This document shows positions 1 through 8,845 of a stretch of 64,000 nt of DNA, piece after piece. The translations under genes and the position numbers were made by a program. Below the pieces are notes generated by a model. The model made no database searches, had not been told where the DNA came from, and saw only the letters and a list, made by a program, of their open reading frames with translations. The stretch's first letter is position 1; the number at the start of each line of letters is the position of its first letter. Source of the stretch: Methylocaldum szegediense (GTDB lineage Bacteria > Pseudomonadota > Gammaproteobacteria > Methylococcales > Methylococcaceae); contig NZ_OX458333.1 in the NCBI RefSeq assembly GCF_949769195.1, forward strand, positions 2,666,001 to 2,730,000, read 5' to 3'.

Positions 1-677
1 TTTTGGATGACGTCAGCCATCTGACCGAGGACCTGCAATCCGATCTGCTCAACTTTCTGCGGAACGGCACCCTACCATTGGCCAATGGCACCAGGAAAAC
101 GCCGGTCGACGTCCGAATCATCGCCGCGACCCAGGACAACTTGGACCATCTCGTAGCAGACGGGCGCCTCCGTGACGATCTTTATCACCGGCTCAAGACA
201 CTCGTCATCAACGTTCCACCGCTTCGCGAGCGCCAGGACGACATCGAGCTTCTCGCCAAGCACTATCTTCGCTTGTTTTCCAATGAAGGCGGCAACGCCA
301 TCCAAAACTTCGACCCCGAGGCTCTGAAAGCGATGCGTTGTCATAACTGGCCCGGCAATATTCGAGAGCTGATCAACCGGATCAAACGGGCTAAAGTCAT
401 GTGTGAAGGCTCTTCAATAAGCCCGAAGGACTTAGGTCTTAATGATTTCCATCAAAGCTTTAGCCGAATCTTCGATCATCCCATGACTTTGGAAGAGGCC
501 AAAGACCAAACCGAGAAAGAGATCATTCAGGCAACGCTCCAAGCCACGGAAAACAATATCTCTCGAGCGGCGCGGCAACTGGCAGTGTCCCGCATGACGC
601 TCTACCGTTTGATGTACAAACATCAGATCAGAAGCCATTGGGTCGGGGAAAATTTGGGCATCGCTGCGCAGGAGTGA
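1..677 (+). CDS. Sigma54-dependent transcriptional activator, C-terminal part (5' end outside window)
   Basis: The reading frame is open at the left edge, so the gene starts upstream. What is visible is the second half of an AAA+ sigma54-activator domain: the Walker B-like LDDVSHL at the very start, the sensor region with RLRDDLYHRL and the VPPLRERQDDI segment, and WPGNIRELINRI of the lid. A linker follows, then a Fis-type helix-turn-helix (NNISRAARQLAVSRMTLYRLM) close to the end. Such proteins remodel RNA polymerase-sigma54 at -24/-12 promoters. The N-terminal sensor domain and the GAFTGA loop are not in view, so the signal cannot be inferred. The linker and HTH arrangement recalls VpsR-type regulators, which is only a resemblance. 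The family is secure; the target genes are unknown. Confidence 0.93.
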   Translation, partial: LDDVSHLTEDLQSDLLNFLRNGTLPLANGTRKTPVDVRIIAATQDNLDHLVADGRLRDDLYHRLKTLVINVPPLRERQDDIELLAKHYLRLFSNEGGNAIQNFDPEALKAMRCHNWPGNIRELINRIKRAKVMCEGSSISPKDLGLNDFHQSFSRIFDHPMTLEEAKDQTEKEIIQATLQATENNISRAARQLAVSRMTLYRLMYKHQIRSHWVGENLGIAAQE

Positions 678-755
678 GTTTTTCGCGCTCCGCTTCAGAG
701 CCTATCGACGAACACGTCCGGTCGGGCTGATTTCAAGTCCAAGGCTGTCCAATAC

Positions 756-779
756 AAAACGGCGCCCCGTAAAGGGGCG
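756..779 (-). terminator. Possible terminator downstream of the mgtC-like gene
   Basis: On the minus strand a 6-bp GC stem (CGCCCC at 774-779 with GGGGCG at 763-768, loop of five) is followed by GCC and a run of four T. It lies about 85 bp past the stop of the MgtC-like gene. The stem is short and the T run modest, so it is a weak call. Confidence 0.4.
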
Positions 780-862
780 TCGCGGTGACCTAAAACCCGA
801 GCGCGAGCGGAGTCCGCGGTTGCACTTGTGGGCTTTACGCGTACCCAGGCCGCGCGAGCCCG

Positions 863-1570
863 CTATTCTCCGACCGGCGACACACTGAACTCCAGCAGGT
901 CGGATTCTTCTCTGAGCCTATGCGCAAGCCGGCTGAAGTGGGTTTTATTGTAGGTGTGGATGACCATGGTGTACTCGAAGGCTTGGCCGCTATCCACGAG
1001 ACGGTAGCTCATACCAGCCACGCGCGCATTGTGTTCGCCGATCAAGGCGTAAACCGATGATTCGTCAGGCACCGCACCCCTCGCGTATCGCAATTTCACT
1101 TGAGCGTATTGCTGGCTTGGCAGCCAGTACTCAATCAATCGGAACAGCGCCAAGGTACCCACGACAGCCCCTGTCACCAGGATTGCCGGATAGTAGAACC
1201 CGATGCCGTACAGGATGCCAAGGGCGGCAGTCATCCAGATGGACGCTGCCGTGGTCAGACCCCGGATGGTGAGTTTTTCCTTGAAAATGACCCCCGCCCC
1301 GAGGAAACCGATGCCCGTCATGATGCCTTGGGCCATGCGCGTCGGATCGGCTCGGATCGATTCGGACGAAACATCCTTCAACCAAAGCCCCTGATAGGCG
1401 GTTAACAACATTAGAAGCGCCGACGCCAGACAGACGAGCGCATGGGTGCGAAATCCGGCCGGACGACCGTGAAAGCTGCGTTCGAGCCCGATCAGGCTTC
1501 CGGCCGCCCACGCACTTCCTAAACGGACTGCTATTTCAAGGTATTCTTCGCTTACGCCCAGGTCTGTCAT
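863..1570 (-). CDS. MgtC/SapB family membrane protein
   Basis: A 235-residue protein with the MgtC/SapB N-terminal signature: a first helix followed by GLERSFHGRPAGFRTHALVC, a helix, MAQGIMTGIGFLGAGVIFKE, and then LTTAASIWMTAALGILYGIGFY. About four to five membrane segments occupy residues 10-150 and a soluble ACT-like tail follows. In Salmonella and mycobacteria MgtC supports growth at low magnesium and modulates the F-ATPase; in free-living bacteria the role of homologues is less clear. The start codon overlaps the stop of the upstream penicillin-acylase gene in an ATGA, so the two are translationally coupled. No leader with obvious Mg-responsive structure is seen. Confidence 0.88.
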   Translation of the reverse strand: MTDLGVSEEYLEIAVRLGSAWAAGSLIGLERSFHGRPAGFRTHALVCLASALLMLLTAYQGLWLKDVSSESIRADPTRMAQGIMTGIGFLGAGVIFKEKLTIRGLTTAASIWMTAALGILYGIGFYYPAILVTGAVVGTLALFRLIEYWLPSQQYAQVKLRYARGAVPDESSVYALIGEHNARVAGMSYRLVDSGQAFEYTMVIHTYNKTHFSRLAHRLREESDLLEFSVSPVGE

Positions 1571-3930
1571 TCCGGAGTCAGGGTCAAATGATGTTTGGCC
1601 GCGCCGGGCAGGAACGGCAGAGCGTCGCCTTTGACCCAGGCTGTCTGCTGATCGCGGTAATGCACGGAAAATGGATGTCCTGATTGCCCGCCCGGCATGT
1701 GGAGAATACCATCCTCGGCATGGTTCGGCGATACCACCATACGCTCGCTGGCACCGTGACCATCGAACAACACCCGTACGCAGAAGCTTTGACAGCCGCT
1801 TGCGGGTACCTCGGGCATGTCCAGAATCCAGCCGGCGAGCGCAAACGAGCGGCTGAACGGATGACTCAAATGGATCCGGTTGATCTGGCCCCAGGTCAGA
1901 TGATCCAGCTCTATGCCGTGCCGCTGCTTGAGGGCTTCGGCGCTACGACGGAGCGTTTCAAGTAGAAAACCGCGCCAATCGGTATACCGCCGATCCGGTA
2001 GCGTTTGCGGAGATTGTTCCTCGAGCAGCGTGCGAAGCGGCGTTTCCTGCTCGCGCCAGTTATAGGTGAACCCCGGATCGGCGGCCGCGCACCGGCTCAG
2101 CAGAGGGGCGAAGACGGCTTTTGCGAGACTTCGACGCCATTCGACAAGTAGTGCGATACCGATGCTATCGGCATCGAAGCGGCCATTCCAGCGTTCGATC
2201 GCGCGCTTCGCCTCGGCTAAACCTGCATTTTCCGCTTCGCCGCTCAGCACCGACAAAGCCAAACGACGGTAGAACTCAAAAAACTCGCTAACCGTATCGA
2301 GTTGTAAAGCGAGCATGTCCTCTTCCGAGATCCGGCTCATTTCCTTAAGCCTCTCGGCGATGCGGTAAGCCCGATAACTGTAGGAAAAATTGTGGCCAAT
2401 CACATACGGGTATTCCTTGCCCAAGGTACGATTGTTGGCGGTCACGAGAAACCCTTCGTCAGGATCGATCACCCGCGGCAGCTCGTCGGGCGGAATGAAG
2501 CCATCCCAACGCGTACGTCCGTCTGCCCAGGAAACGCTGACGCTCCCGTCGAAACCCAGTCGCTTTGGAAAAAACCCCATGTACGTCCATGCGACATGGC
2601 CCGCATCGTCGGCCAAAACGACATTCTGGGGCGGTGCGCCGGCGCGGTTCATCACAGCCATGGCCTCGTTCAGCGTCTTGGCACGATCCATATCCAGCAA
2701 GCCCAAATTCATGGCCTGGGGGTCTAGCGCGGTCCAGCGTATCGCCACGGGCTGACCGAGTAGCGGCTCGGGCGCGATCGGTCCCCAAATCGTACTCTTG
2801 AGCTCGATGGTTTCGGGTTCGCCGTTCTTCACGCCGATAGTCTCGGTCCGGGTCTCGAACGGCTGCCAGCCGTCGGGCGTCCGGTATCGGCCGGGATCCG
2901 CGGGATCGAGTTCTATACGGACCAAATCCAGCAAATCGGCGTCCACGTTGGTGAATCCCCAGGCCACACGACGGTTGCTGCCGACGACGACCAGCGGCAC
3001 CCCCGGCAGGGTAACGCCAGATAAATCCGTATCGCCGTAGAGCAAGCGGGCGCGATACCAAATGTTCGGTACCGAAAGTTCCAGGTGCATATCGTTTGCG
3101 ACTATGGCGCGTCCGTCGCTAGTCTTAGTTCCGCCTACCGCCCAGTTGTTCGAGCCGATGCTAGGCGCTTCGGGCTCGACTGCACTGCCGAAAATTCGGC
3201 TTCCGGCTTCTTCGATCAATCCCGCGATCGATTTTACCGGTATCTCTCGCGCCGGCCGGTGCGAATCCGCGCCGCCCAAAAGCACCGTTGCGTACGGATC
3301 GGTATCGGGCGTTAGAAAAGCCGTCACCTCCGGCGGAAGATAATGCTCCATCAGCGTGAGAGTTCGCTCATCGCGATCATTTCCGTTCAGGATCTGAAAC
3401 ATGTTCAGCGCAACCAACATGCTGTCCTCCGGCCGCCAGGTATCGGGTTGATATCCCAGAACGCGGAATTCGAAAGGCAAGGCCTGAGCCCGCATGATGA
3501 ATGCGTTCACGCCCTCCGCATAGGCCTGCAAAACGCTGCGTTGATCCGCCGGCAGCTGGCTCACGGCGTCCTCGGCCACACGCTCAAACCCATAAGTCCT
3601 CTGCCGTCTGTCCAGGTTTACAGCCTCTTTTCCGAAAATTTCGGCCAATCGTCCCGCCGTTTTGCGGCGCATCAAATCCATTTGAAAAAGCCGATCGCGC
3701 GCGTGAAGATAGCCCAGTACGCGAAACGCATCCTCGCGCGTTGCGGCGTGTACCGAGGGAATTCCTAATTCATCGGCTTCCACCTCGGCTTTGGAGGAAA
3801 GGCCGGGCAGCCCGGCCTCCCCGTTCATGACCGGGAGCGACTGGGCTATTCGGTCGATCTGATAGGCGACGGGCGCGATCACGAATAGGAGCGCAAAACC
3901 GAGCAGATATAAGAACCGTCTAGTGTTCAT
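1567..3930 (-). CDS. Penicillin acylase family Ntn-hydrolase, periplasmic
   Basis: A 787-residue protein of the peptidase S45 (penicillin G acylase / acyl-homoserine lactone acylase) family. Residues 5-25 form an N-terminal hydrophobic export segment. The N-terminal alpha part contains DELGIPSVHA and GYLHARDRLFQMDLMRR. The autocleavage site is GSNNWAVGG with the nucleophile at Ser260; the beta chain follows with NDMHLEL and ANNRT. Members deacylate amides after self-cleavage into two subunits in the periplasm. Whether this one acts on penicillins, quorum-sensing lactones or another amide cannot be read from sequence. It heads a two-gene unit with the MgtC-like gene (4-bp ATGA overlap) and is transcribed divergently from rph. 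Confidence 0.9.
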   Translation of the reverse strand: MNTRRFLYLLGFALLFVIAPVAYQIDRIAQSLPVMNGEAGLPGLSSKAEVEADELGIPSVHAATREDAFRVLGYLHARDRLFQMDLMRRKTAGRLAEIFGKEAVNLDRRQRTYGFERVAEDAVSQLPADQRSVLQAYAEGVNAFIMRAQALPFEFRVLGYQPDTWRPEDSMLVALNMFQILNGNDRDERTLTLMEHYLPPEVTAFLTPDTDPYATVLLGGADSHRPAREIPVKSIAGLIEEAGSRIFGSAVEPEAPSIGSNNWAVGGTKTSDGRAIVANDMHLELSVPNIWYRARLLYGDTDLSGVTLPGVPLVVVGSNRRVAWGFTNVDADLLDLVRIELDPADPGRYRTPDGWQPFETRTETIGVKNGEPETIELKSTIWGPIAPEPLLGQPVAIRWTALDPQAMNLGLLDMDRAKTLNEAMAVMNRAGAPPQNVVLADDAGHVAWTYMGFFPKRLGFDGSVSVSWADGRTRWDGFIPPDELPRVIDPDEGFLVTANNRTLGKEYPYVIGHNFSYSYRAYRIAERLKEMSRISEEDMLALQLDTVSEFFEFYRRLALSVLSGEAENAGLAEAKRAIERWNGRFDADSIGIALLVEWRRSLAKAVFAPLLSRCAAADPGFTYNWREQETPLRTLLEEQSPQTLPDRRYTDWRGFLLETLRRSAEALKQRHGIELDHLTWGQINRIHLSHPFSRSFALAGWILDMPEVPASGCQSFCVRVLFDGHGASERMVVSPNHAEDGILHMPGGQSGHPFSVHYRDQQTAWVKGDALPFLPGAAKHHLTLTPE

Positions 3931-3992
3931 GAACAGTCATCGTTGCCTTTGTTCGGGAGAGCTGGTGCAAAGCGAAGGGGTCTGAATTCGGG

Positions 3993-3998
3993 TATACT
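3993..3998 (+). promoter_or_regulatory. -10 element of rph promoter (TATACT)
   Basis: A good -10 box TATACT followed by a C-rich discriminator (GCCCC) lies 30 bp before the chosen rph start. No convincing -35 hexamer is visible at 16-18 bp. The same 11-bp core TATACTGCCCC precedes bamD at 8813. Confidence 0.55.
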
Positions 3999-4027
3999 GC
4001 CCCGATTTTCGAAGAGTGAGCAATACC

Positions 4028-4756
4028 ATGAGACCGAGCGGACGCCAGCCGGATGAACTGCGAAAGATTGTATTGACTTGTAATTACACCAAACACGCGG
4101 AAGGCTCGGTGCTTGTCGAATTCGGCGACACCCGCGTGATCTGCACGGCCAGCGTCGAAGAAAAAGTACCGCCTTTCCTTAAAGGTAAGGGCAGTGGCTG
4201 GATCACGGCGGAATACGGCATGTTGCCACGCTCGACCCACGAGCGGATGGGACGGGAAGCCGCAAGAGGCAAGCAGGGTGGTCGCACCATGGAAATCCAG
4301 CGGCTGATCGGGCGTTCGTTGCGGGCGGCTCTGAATTTGGAGGCACTGGGGGAGCGGACCGTCACTATCGACTGCGATGTGATCCAGGCCGATGGCGGAA
4401 CCCGGACAGCTTCGATCACCGGCGGATATGTCGCGCTTTCTCTGGCCATACGCAACCTGATGCAGCAAAAAAAGCTTCGAATCGACCCTATCCATGGGCA
4501 GATCGCGTCGGTATCGGTCGGTATCTACAAGGGTGTGCCCGTGCTGGATCTGGATTATTACGAGGACTGCGAGGCCGAAACCGACATGAACGTGGTCATG
4601 AACGAGGCCGGCGCCTACGTGGAGATCCAAGGCACTGCGGAAGGTCACGCGTTTCGTCGAGAGGAACTCGACGCCATGCTCGATCTGGCCGGGAAAGGGA
4701 TCAAAGAGTTACTCGCGCATCAGCGGGCTGCGCTCGAAAACTGTAAAACCGACTGA
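4028..4756 (+). CDS. rph: Ribonuclease PH
   Basis: A 242-residue phosphorolytic 3'-5' exoribonuclease that trims the 3' ends of tRNA precursors and acts as a hexamer. The sequence carries the whole family pattern: [12 protein letters not shown] at the start, [49 protein letters not shown] and [14 protein letters not shown], then [18 protein letters not shown] near the C-terminus. I choose the ATG at 4028 because the protein then begins at the family's usual MRP; the GTG at 4016 adds four residues and would overlap the likely ribosome-binding site GAGTGAG at 4014-4020. The gene is monocistronic, divergent from the acylase operon. Confidence 0.97.
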   Translation: MRPSGRQPDELRKIVLTCNYTKHAEGSVLVEFGDTRVICTASVEEKVPPFLKGKGSGWITAEYGMLPRSTHERMGREAARGKQGGRTMEIQRLIGRSLRAALNLEALGERTVTIDCDVIQADGGTRTASITGGYVALSLAIRNLMQQKKLRIDPIHGQIASVSVGIYKGVPVLDLDYYEDCEAETDMNVVMNEAGAYVEIQGTAEGHAFRREELDAMLDLAGKGIKELLAHQRAALENCKTD

Positions 4757-4815
4757 AGCCGGCTTGCTTTGCCTCAAACTTTCCTTGAAGCAACTTGAGG
4801 AATTTCTGATCAAAT

Positions 4816-4936
4816 CCTTCGACAAGCCTGTCCTGAGCCTTTCGACAAACTCGTGACAGGCATGTCGAAGGGCTCAGGATAAACGTTAAGGCATGGATTC
4901 CGTTCATGGTATGGGTGGAAAGGCATGAACGGAATC
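4816..4936. repeat. Palindromic intergenic repeat, two adjacent inverted repeats
   Basis: The spacer between rph and the carbonic anhydrase gene holds two palindromes. The first (4816-4879) has arms TCCTGAGCCTTTCGACA (4831-4847, first base T4831) and TGTCGAAGGGCTCAGGA (4863-4879) with one mismatch; an overlapping pair CCTTCGACAAGCCTGTC/GACAGGCATGTCGAAGG also has one mismatch. The second is a perfect 13-bp pair, GATTCCGTTCATG at 4896-4908 and CATGAACGGAATC at 4924-4936. The GTCGAAGG...CTCAGGA core is a type of dispersed intergenic element seen in many proteobacterial genomes. There is no T run, so it is not a simple terminator. Confidence 0.75.
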
Positions 4937-4953
4937 ACTCGTTCAAAACTTCC

Positions 4954-5532
4954 TCAAAGCGGACGCCCGGCAGCCATGGCATCCGGCACTTCCACCAGCT
5001 TGCCGGTCTTTACGTCGTAGATGAACCCGTAGATTGGAATGTTCTTGGGCACCAGCACGTGGTTACGGATCCGCGTCACGTCCTCCACGACGCTTTGTTC
5101 CTGATTCTTGATGGTCAGCCAGTTGATGTATTTGCCTTCGGTCGATCCCGGCCCCTTGCCGACGTCGTGCCAGCCGCTGGCATCGATGGTGGCGGTTTCC
5201 AAGCTGCTGCTCAGCAGGTCTCCCATGATCTCGTTGGTGAACAGTTCCATGCCGCAATCGGTGTGATGAATCACGAACCACTCGCGGGTGCCGAGCAGCT
5301 TGTATGAGATCACCAGGGAACGGATCGCGTCGTCGCTGGCGCGCCCGCCGGCATTACGGATCACGTGGGCATCCCCTTCAGAAAGTCCCGCGTATTTAGC
5401 CGGATCCAGACGGGCGTCCATACAGGTCAGAATTGCGAAATGCCGCGCAGGCGGCAAAGGCAGATGACCTTTATTGAAACTCCCTGCATACGCTTGATTG
5501 GCGCTGAGGACTTCGTTCAAGATTTGACTCAT
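4954..5532 (-). CDS. Beta-class carbonic anhydrase
   Basis: A 192-residue zinc enzyme interconverting CO2 and bicarbonate. The zinc ligands and catalytic dyad are visible: Cys37-x-Asp39-x-Arg41 in LTCMDARLD, and His90 and Cys93 in HHTDCGM. The protein resembles the shorter plant-type/mycobacterial beta-CA subfamily ([15 protein letters not shown]). I start at the ATG at 5532, which follows AGGAG by nine bases; an upstream ATG at 5595 would add 21 low-complexity residues with no ribosome-binding site. It stands alone, divergent from rdgB. A housekeeping role in bicarbonate supply is likely. Confidence 0.94.
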   Translation of the reverse strand: MSQILNEVLSANQAYAGSFNKGHLPLPPARHFAILTCMDARLDPAKYAGLSEGDAHVIRNAGGRASDDAIRSLVISYKLLGTREWFVIHHTDCGMELFTNEIMGDLLSSSLETATIDASGWHDVGKGPGSTEGKYINWLTIKNQEQSVVEDVTRIRNHVLVPKNIPIYGFIYDVKTGKLVEVPDAMAAGRPL

Positions 5533-5656
5533 AGCTTTTTCTCCTCTGAGATTGTTATTGTTTGTATTGCCGCCTGCTCGACGAACAGTCGGCACACCGC
5601 CCGAAACGCCCTATCCAGGAACGCGATTCGGTTCGCCATCGTGAGACACGCCGACA

Positions 5657-6262
5657 ATGAGAAAAATCCTGCTGGCCAGCAATAATCCCGGAAAGGTTCG
5701 GGAAATCCAAACCCTATTAAAAGACGATGACATAACGATCGTACCCCAATCCGCTTTCCAAATCCCGAACATTGAAGAGATCGGATTGACTTTCATCGAG
5801 AATGCGATTCTGAAAGCCCGGCACGCCAGCCAGCTGTCCGGTCTTCCCGCTATAGCGGACGACTCCGGTCTGGAAGTCGACGCCTTGGACGGTGCGCCCG
5901 GCGTTATCTCGGCCCGTTACGCAGGCCCCGGCGCGAGCGACACGGACAATAATGCCAAACTGCTTCGGGAATTGGAAAAGATTCCTAATGCCGAGCGGAC
6001 GGCCAGATTCCGTTGTGTCATGGTCTTTCTACGCCATGCCAGGGACCCTAGCCCCTTAATCGGACAAGGCGTGTGGGAAGGAATCATTCTGAACGAGCCG
6101 CGCGGCAGCGGAGGCTTCGGTTACGATCCCCTTTTTTTCGTACCGGAAAAAAACTGCACCTCGGCCGAACTAACGCCTGACGAAAAAAACCGTCTGAGCC
6201 ACCGCAGTAAAGCCTTGCGCGAACTCGTCGCACAACTGTGTGCTTTGCGAAATGAGGGCTAA
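5657..6262 (+). CDS. rdgB: XTP/dITP diphosphatase (RdgB/HAM1)
   Basis: A 201-residue pyrophosphatase that removes non-canonical purine triphosphates (dITP, XTP) from the nucleotide pool. It has the family landmarks SNNPGKVREIQTLL at the N-terminus, ADDSGLEVDALDGAPGVISARYAG in the middle and the GGFGYDPLFFVPE loop with SHRSKAL near the end. Length and start fit the E. coli enzyme. It ends 10 bp from the convergent stop of the ZIP transporter gene. Confidence 0.96.
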   Translation: MRKILLASNNPGKVREIQTLLKDDDITIVPQSAFQIPNIEEIGLTFIENAILKARHASQLSGLPAIADDSGLEVDALDGAPGVISARYAGPGASDTDNNAKLLRELEKIPNAERTARFRCVMVFLRHARDPSPLIGQGVWEGIILNEPRGSGGFGYDPLFFVPEKNCTSAELTPDEKNRLSHRSKALRELVAQLCALRNEG

Positions 6263-6272
6263 GCCGATATCC

Positions 6273-7106
6273 CTAGAGAACGTAGGCCGGACACTTCGAC
6301 GATGCGGCTCCAAGGGAATGGTCTTTATGAAATTCTTCGCTATAAGCGTGTGCCGAAAAAATCAGCAATACCCCAGCACCGATCATGGCGATTTGCTGCA
6401 AGGCGGCGCTGGCGTTAGTGCGCTCGTGCAAACTGGGAATGAGGTCCGCGACCGCCACATAGACGAAGCTCGACGCTGCCAAGGCGAGGAAATAAGGTAG
6501 GGCTTCACGCAGATTTTCAAGGCTGTAATAAGCCAGAACGCCGCCCAACAGGGTCGCCAGACTGGAAAGCAGATTGTAAAGCAAGGCCGTCGGACGGCTA
6601 TAACCGCTTTTCAGGAGAATCGCGAAATCGCCCACCTCCTGTGGAATTTCGTGGGCGAAAACGGCCAGGCTGGTGACTATACCTAAGTGCACATCGGTGA
6701 GAAAAGCCGAGGCGATCAGCACGCCGTCCACGAAGTTGTGAATTCCGTCGCCCAATACGATGAGCGTACCGGCAGGCTGATGAAAGTGCTCGTCGGTATG
6801 AGTCTCGCAGTCGCCGGCGTGGCAATGCCGCCAAAGCAGCAGCTTTTCCAACAAAAACAAGGCCAAGATCCCCAGTAGAACGGCCGCGAAAACCGTCTCC
6901 GACCGCTCCGCACCGACCGCTTCGACGGCGTGGGGCAAGAGATCCAGAAACGCCACGGCCAATAGAGCTCCGAGAGCGAAACTGATGCCGTGCGGCAATA
7001 TCCGGGAACGATGATGGTCGGGAATCAGCAGAAACAGCGAGGCTGCGATGACACTCAAGATGCCGCCGATCAGTGTAAAAGCAATGATCCAAAAAAGAAG
7101 ATTCAT
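6273..7106 (-). CDS. ZIP family divalent metal transporter
   Basis: A 277-residue membrane protein with about eight helices. The ZIP metal-binding signatures are present: HNFVDGVLIASAF in helix IV and HEIPQEVGDFAILL in helix V. Between helices III and IV is a histidine-rich cytoplasmic loop (WRHCHAGDCETHTDEHFH), typical of zinc-handling members. ZIP proteins import Zn2+ and sometimes Fe2+ or Mn2+ into the cytoplasm. The gene follows pgeF by 3 bp with no clear ribosome-binding site of its own, so it probably depends on rluD-pgeF transcription and translation. Metal specificity is inferred from the family only. Confidence 0.9.
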   Translation of the reverse strand: MNLLFWIIAFTLIGGILSVIAASLFLLIPDHHRSRILPHGISFALGALLAVAFLDLLPHAVEAVGAERSETVFAAVLLGILALFLLEKLLLWRHCHAGDCETHTDEHFHQPAGTLIVLGDGIHNFVDGVLIASAFLTDVHLGIVTSLAVFAHEIPQEVGDFAILLKSGYSRPTALLYNLLSSLATLLGGVLAYYSLENLREALPYFLALAASSFVYVAVADLIPSLHERTNASAALQQIAMIGAGVLLIFSAHAYSEEFHKDHSLGAASSKCPAYVL

Positions 7107-7109
7107 GTT

Positions 7110-7844
7110 TTATTTGTATTTTTCGCGCCAGATCAACGTAGCCATACGGCCTGTGATACGGTCGCGGCGATAGGAGAAAAAATCCGCGGCATTGCTGAAG
7201 GTACAAAAACCGCCGCCGAAAACGGCCGAAACGCCGGCATCGTTCAGCGCAATGCGAGCGAGGTGATAAAGATCCGCCAACCATTTCATGTTTTCCGTTT
7301 CTCGGAACGCGGCAGCGAATCCCGACTTCTTCCGGACGAAAGTATCTCGAACCTCTTCACCGACCTCGAAGGCATCCGGACCAATGGCTGGTCCCAGCCA
7401 CGCCAGCAAATCGGCGCCCTTGAACGATTCCACAGCCGCCTCGATAACGCCGGCAGCGAGCCCTTTCCACCCGGCGTGCACCGCCGCCACACGATCGCCC
7501 TCCTTCGAACACAACAGGACAGGTAGGCAATCCGCCGTCATCACCGCGCAAACGACACCGGGGCGACACGTAAAGGCTGCATCCGCGTTCCGTTCCGAAG
7601 ATAAGTCCGCTTGGATGACCTTGTTTCCGTGCACTTGATTCAACCAGACCGGTTCCGCGGGTAGGTTCAAGGCCGCCCGAAGAAGACGCCGGTTTTCTTT
7701 AACCCGGCGGGGATCGTCCCCAACGTGAGCGCCCAGGTTGAGGCTGCGGTAAAGACCGGTGCTGACCCCGCCGCGGCGCAGGGTGCTTGCCGCCCGAACA
7801 CCCGGCGGCGCAGGCCAATCCGGTTCGATCCAGAATCGGTTCAT
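7110..7844 (-). CDS. pgeF: Peptidoglycan editing factor PgeF (multicopper-oxidase-like, YfiH)
   Basis: A 244-residue YfiH/DUF152 protein; in E. coli it removes L-Ser misincorporated for L-Ala in UDP-MurNAc precursors. The metal-binding triad is seen at His72 (NQVHGNK), Cys106 (TADCLPVLL) and His123 (AVHAGWKGL), followed by GPAIGPDAFEVGEEV. I choose the ATG at 7844 because it overlaps the rluD stop in ATGA, an arrangement that allows re-initiation; a longer reading adds 20 residues lying inside rluD. rluD-pgeF pairing is widespread in gammaproteobacteria. Confidence 0.94.
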   Translation of the reverse strand: MNRFWIEPDWPAPPGVRAASTLRRGGVSTGLYRSLNLGAHVGDDPRRVKENRRLLRAALNLPAEPVWLNQVHGNKVIQADLSSERNADAAFTCRPGVVCAVMTADCLPVLLCSKEGDRVAAVHAGWKGLAAGVIEAAVESFKGADLLAWLGPAIGPDAFEVGEEVRDTFVRKKSGFAAAFRETENMKWLADLYHLARIALNDAGVSAVFGGGFCTFSNAADFFSYRRDRITGRMATLIWREKYK

Positions 7845-8788
7845 GCCTGTTCTCTCAGCACTGCAAGCAAATCGGCGAAATCCGCCGGAAGCGGCGACCG
7901 CCATTCCATATATTCACCGGTTGCCGGGTGAATGATCCCGAGCTTTTCGGCATGCAGGGCTTGTCTCTTGAAACTCCGGATCGCGCTGATCTGCTCTGCG
8001 CTTGCGCCGGCCGGTATCTTGAGCCGGCCACCGTAAATCGGATCACCGACTAGCGGATAGTGGATATGAGCCATATGAACGCGGATCTGGTGGGTCCGCC
8101 CGGTTTCAAGCTTTATCCGCAGCAAGGTATGGTGAGGGAAGCGCTCGGCGACGCGGTAATGGGTAATGGCAGGTTTACCTTCTTCGCGGACGGCAAACCG
8201 CTTCCGATCGGTGCGATGCCGACCGATCGGCTCGTCCACCGTTCCGCCGGCCGTCAGAGCACCCTGCACCAAAGCCAGATATTCCCGGTGCACGGTCCGG
8301 GCCTGAAGCTGCTCCACCAGCGACTTATGGGCGGTCAAGGTTTTGGCAGCCATCAGTAACCCGCTGGTGTCCTTGTCCAGCCGATGGACGATGCCGCAAC
8401 GCGGGATCCCGGCCAAAACCGGCGCGTGATGCAGCAACGCATTCTGCAGGGTTCCGTCGCGGTGGCCGGCCGCCGGGTGCACAACCAGCCCTGCAGGTTT
8501 ATCGATAATCAGGATCGTTTCATCCTCAAAAAGAATCGAGAGCGGAATATCCTGAGCTTCGACCGTTGCGGTCTCTTCCAGCGTGGCGCGCAGAACCACG
8601 TGCTCCCCGCCCAGAAGCCGGTGTTTTGGAGGCAGAACAGCACCATCGATACGAACCGACCCGCTCTTAATCCAGCTTTGCAAGCGACTCCTGGAAAAAT
8701 CCGGAAACAGCTCGCTCAGAGCTTGATCGAGGCGACGGCCGGCCAGGGAGGGTGGAATTTCGGCGGTAAAAATGCGGGTGGAATTCAC
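7841..8788 (-). CDS. rluD: 23S rRNA pseudouridine(1911/1915/1917) synthase
   Basis: A 315-residue enzyme that isomerises three uridines in helix 69 of 23S rRNA. An S4-like domain occupies residues 17-75 (RRLDQALSELFPDFSRSRLQSWIKSG). The catalytic domain carries HRLDKDTSG with catalytic Asp138, then GRTHQIRVHM and PLVGDPIYGG. It is divergent from bamD; the two starts are only about 57 bp apart, and a bamD -10 element lies in between. This rluD/bamD head-to-head arrangement is conserved in gammaproteobacteria. Confidence 0.97.
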   Translation of the reverse strand: MNSTRIFTAEIPPSLAGRRLDQALSELFPDFSRSRLQSWIKSGSVRIDGAVLPPKHRLLGGEHVVLRATLEETATVEAQDIPLSILFEDETILIIDKPAGLVVHPAAGHRDGTLQNALLHHAPVLAGIPRCGIVHRLDKDTSGLLMAAKTLTAHKSLVEQLQARTVHREYLALVQGALTAGGTVDEPIGRHRTDRKRFAVREEGKPAITHYRVAERFPHHTLLRIKLETGRTHQIRVHMAHIHYPLVGDPIYGGRLKIPAGASAEQISAIRSFKRQALHAEKLGIIHPATGEYMEWRSPLPADFADLLAVLREQA

Positions 8789-8812
8789 TTCTATGGGATC
8801 GAAAATTCAAGG

Positions 8813-8818
8813 TATACT
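8813..8818 (+). promoter_or_regulatory. -10 element of bamD promoter (TATACT)
   Basis: TATACT followed by GCCCCC sits 28 bp before the bamD ATG. The core is identical to the one upstream of rph at 3993. No strong -35 is seen at the right distance, and the GC-rich discriminator is of the kind associated with growth-rate or stringent control (inference). Confidence 0.55.
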
Positions 8819-8845
8819 GCCCCCGTTCAGATTGCCATTCCGATC

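Noticed and set aside
8384-8845. N-terminal extension of bamD to an earlier ATG
   Set aside because: The extension is antisense to rluD and would destroy the lipoprotein signal peptide.
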